From: Chromatiales bacterium
Lineage (GTDB): Bacteria; Pseudomonadota; Gammaproteobacteria; UBA6429; Thiohalophilaceae
Length of the DNA stretch: 8,637 nucleotides
Direction of reading: 5' to 3'
Assembly (NCBI GenBank): GCA_027001895.1
Contig: JALTLP010000001.1
Coordinates: 1-8,637 of the forward strand
Shown here: one piece after another, positions 6,274 to 8,637 of the stretch
Position numbering within the stretch: position 1 is the first letter of the stretch
Layout: each line of letters starts with the position of its first letter
Program-made: the position numbers and the translations under genes
Notes under the pieces: generated by a model
What the model saw: the letters and a program-made list of their open reading frames with translations, nothing else
What the model was told of the DNA's origin: nothing
Database searches by the model: none

Positions 6274-8637
6274 TTAATTATTTATCTCGCGCAATACTCT
6301 GAACCCGGTATATTTATCTGCATCACCAATAGAATCAGTTTGTGTATTGAAATTACAATTTTCCATAGGCGAATTATATGAGCCACCCACTGCGACTAAC
6401 TCCCGACCTTTATCATAAACCCACTCTCTTGCGTTACCAACGTAATTGACCATACCCCATTGATTTGGCATACCAACATTACTTGCAAACAAACGCTCGC
6501 CTTTTTCTATACCACGTGTTCTTAAATAACAATTCCTGTTCGGATCAAGTGTGCTGATATCCGCTTTTGCAGCGTACAGCCATTCTGATTTTGATGGTAG
6601 CCGGTATTTTTTCCCTGTTTTCTTTGTCAGCCATTTCAAATATGCTTTAACAACCGTAAAGGGTATATCAGTGGCAGGCAGTTCACCATTATCCGTTGTG
6701 TCTGGATCACACAAGGCGCTATCTTTACAGAATTTATTCAGTGAATTAATTGAAACCTCGTATTTACTAATCGCAAATGAGTGATTCTGATCTTTACCCG
6801 TAATCACAATAAGTTCCGGGCTTGTACCGGCAATACCCTTGAGCTTGTCCTTGCAGACAGTGCGTTTACCTCGCGCACCCAAGCCTGCAATTGAAGCATT
6901 ACAGGGGTCACGAGGCATAATGCGGATTGCAGCAATCAGGCTGTTATTTTTAAATATCCTTAATGCATACTTTTTATATTCATATGCTTTTTCAGGAAAA
7001 GGCTTGCCTAATTCAGTTATGCACGAGACTAACCTTTTAATAATTTTTGGCCTGAGTTTTCGATACTTTGTCAAATCATATGACTGAAGTTTTTTTACTG
7101 CCACATCGATATTACGCATATTAAGCTTTGACTGACAGCGCAATTGCTGATTGACATTATTAAGTGCAATAGAAAACAGTTCGATACGTTTTCTTTTGTT
7201 TTCCTGCTTATTTGTTTTTACTGTATTTTTCTGTGCCAGTACATCTACATGTCTTTTTCTGTTTTGCTTAAACTTTCTTATTGCGCTGGCTAATAAAACA
7301 CTCTCGTTATCCAGTTCAGTTGAATCATTGGCATAACGCTTCGCATTTTCGATTAAATTTTGAGTGTGTATAAATTTACCCGCAATACGATTTTTACGTA
7401 TTGCCTGTAGATATAACTGATATATTTCTATTGTCGCCGATTGCATCCAGTCATAAAACGATACGCTGTCTTTTTCTATGGCTAAAGACTTACTCAACCC
7501 CTTGAAATTTTCAAGCATTTTATTAAGAGCAGAATATTCCTGCCACAACTGGTTTTGCCAGGTTGCTGAAAATTCCGGATTCTGTAACAGGGTTTTCAGT
7601 GTTCTGCGATGAAAGTTAAGTTGCAGTTCAAATTCAACCTTACTGCGTATATCAGACTCAGACAGTTCCGGACGTGTCTCACTTGTTAGCTGAGAATAGG
7701 CAAACGCAGTCGCCAGACCAAAAAACAGCAGAAACACTGGTAACACAATATTTCGCTTCGACTTTTTACTGACAAGATTCAAAAATTCTTCTACAGATGC
7801 CAGCCTGTCATCTCGTTTAAATGCCAGCGCACTCTTGATTGCTTTCCACTGACGTTTATTTATATTGCTGATACGCTGTGGCACCATGCCCTGCCGCATT
7901 GCCTCATCTGCCGGTAACTTATTAAATGGATGAACACCTGTAAATAATTCATAAGCAATACAGCCAAGTGCATAAATATCATCTCTTGCATCGGGTTGTA
8001 AGCCTTGCAGCATTTCCAGGCTGGCATAGGCCGGTGTGAGGGCACCAAGATTACCTGCATCGAAAACGGTGCGATCTTCTGCTGCCCCATCCAGTCCGGC
8101 AACTTTTGCAACTGCTCGGGCAATGCCAAAATCAAACACCTTGGTCACACCGGAATTTGTTACAAATATATTCCCGGGTTTAAAATCTGAATGAATGATG
8201 TTCATCTCATGTGCATATATTAATGCCTCGCACATAGAGGTTAAAATACTCCATGCGTCATCACTCGGCAAACCGGTTGACTTGTATTGACGTATTATCC
8301 GGTCAAGCGGTTTGCCATCCATAAACTCCATTGTCATAAAGACAACATCGCCATCACGGTCAAAATCATATACATTAACAATATTGGGGTGTGCAATACG
8401 TTGAGACTTTCGAGACTCACGTTGAAGTGAAATAAAGGCTTCCGGATGAGACTTGAATTCTTCACTTAAAACCTTGATTGCCACATACGGGTCACGGTCT
8501 TTTGCTTCAACTTTTAATAAATCTTTTGCCTTATAAACAACGCCCATTCCACCGGAACCGATTACTTTTGCTAGTATAAAACGTTCTTTTAATACACCAT
8601 GATGTCCTGCAGATTGTTTTTTATATGAATAGGCATG
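6274..8637 (-). CDS. Transmembrane Ser/Thr protein kinase fused to a SUMF1/FGE-like domain (5' end outside the window)
   Basis: The frame stays open to the window edge: the 30 codons before the ATG at 8547 encode LKERFILAKVIGSGGMG, the start of a kinase glycine loop, so that ATG is internal and the true start lies outside. Numbering from that Met, the kinase shows VAIK (K25), the helix-C Glu E44, HSDFKPGN (D121, K123, N126), DFG (139-141) and DDIYALG (189-195), so it should be active. It has HSD instead of HRD, making it a non-RD kinase, and SLE replaces APE. A membrane helix follows at about 267-286, then a long helical basic region (288-570). A SUMF1/FGE-sulfatase fold is at about 577-754 with YRLPSKSEW, WGMVNYVGNAREWV, VGGSY and TGFRV. 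The region beyond the membrane holds eight cysteines (471, 509, 549, 565, 607, 613, 673, 731), fitting a disulfide-bonded periplasmic part. The cysteine pair of true formylglycine-generating enzymes is not evident, so the domain probably binds and does not catalyse. Confidence 0.9.
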   Translation of the reverse strand, partial: HAYSYKKQSAGHHGVLKERFILAKVIGSGGMGVVYKAKDLLKVEAKDRDPYVAIKVLSEEFKSHPEAFISLQRESRKSQRIAHPNIVNVYDFDRDGDVVFMTMEFMDGKPLDRIIRQYKSTGLPSDDAWSILTSMCEALIYAHEMNIIHSDFKPGNIFVTNSGVTKVFDFGIARAVAKVAGLDGAAEDRTVFDAGNLGALTPAYASLEMLQGLQPDARDDIYALGCIAYELFTGVHPFNKLPADEAMRQGMVPQRISNINKRQWKAIKSALAFKRDDRLASVEEFLNLVSKKSKRNIVLPVFLLFFGLATAFAYSQLTSETRPELSESDIRSKVEFELQLNFHRRTLKTLLQNPEFSATWQNQLWQEYSALNKMLENFKGLSKSLAIEKDSVSFYDWMQSATIEIYQLYLQAIRKNRIAGKFIHTQNLIENAKRYANDSTELDNESVLLASAIRKFKQNRKRHVDVLAQKNTVKTNKQENKRKRIELFSIALNNVNQQLRCQSKLNMRNIDVAVKKLQSYDLTKYRKLRPKIIKRLVSCITELGKPFPEKAYEYKKYALRIFKNNSLIAAIRIMPRDPCNASIAGLGARGKRTVCKDKLKGIAGTSPELIVITGKDQNHSFAISKYEVSINSLNKFCKDSALCDPDTTDNGELPATDIPFTVVKAYLKWLTKKTGKKYRLPSKSEWLYAAKADISTLDPNRNCYLRTRGIEKGERLFASNVGMPNQWGMVNYVGNAREWVYDKGRELVAVGGSYNSPMENCNFNTQTDSIGDADKYTGFRVLREINN

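Noticed and set aside
6274..8547. Kinase gene starting at the ATG at 8547.
   Set aside because: That Met is the M of the glycine loop GSGGMG; the upstream in-frame codons to the window edge encode the start of the kinase fold.

Overview
The window looks like chromosomal DNA of an AT-rich gammaproteobacterium. The evidence is the 3' end of a gammaproteobacterial-type RNase E gene (rne) lying next to a low-molecular-weight protein tyrosine phosphatase gene, an arrangement seen near rne in Pseudomonas-like genomes, plus an AgmX/PglI-type TonB system of the kind found in this class and in Myxococcota. No tRNA, rRNA, CRISPR array, transposase or phage gene was seen.

Layout: (1) 1-1232, plus strand: the disordered C-terminal scaffold of RNase E, with an amphipathic membrane-targeting helix, an Arg/Asn/Gln-rich RNA-binding tract and a 45-bp tandem repeat array. 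(2) 1233-1344: convergent junction with a perfect 13-bp GTCATTCCCGC-type palindrome. Everything after this is on the minus strand. (3) 1345-1839: low-molecular-weight tyrosine phosphatase. (4) 1934-2728: a putative exported HExxH zinc protease resembling the M91 (NleD/HopH1-like) effector peptidases. (5) 2729-3035: noncoding, with a decayed second copy of the palindrome. (6) 5708 down to 3036: an energised envelope operon of ExbB/TolQ, two non-identical ExbD/TolR subunits that overlap by one base, and a TonB-like protein with an AgmX/PglI C-terminal domain. (7) 5709-6096: a 388-bp noncoding gap. (8) 8637 down to 6097: a large transmembrane Ser/Thr kinase fused to a periplasmic SUMF1/FGE-sulfatase-like domain, cut by the window edge at its 5' end, followed without a gap (TAAATG) by a 58-codon gene for a small cytosolic protein.

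How they may work together: ExbB, the ExbD pair and the TonB-like protein should form a proton-driven inner-membrane machine that transmits force through the periplasm. The kinase would place its catalytic domain in the cytosol and a ligand- or envelope-sensing domain in the periplasm. Shared direction and proximity make a functional link between the kinase unit and the motor unit possible, but the 388-bp gap means they may be separate transcripts. The most notable points are the ExbD pair in which only one subunit keeps the membrane aspartate, the kinase-SUMF1 fusion with its coupled small protein, and the exported M91-like protease.
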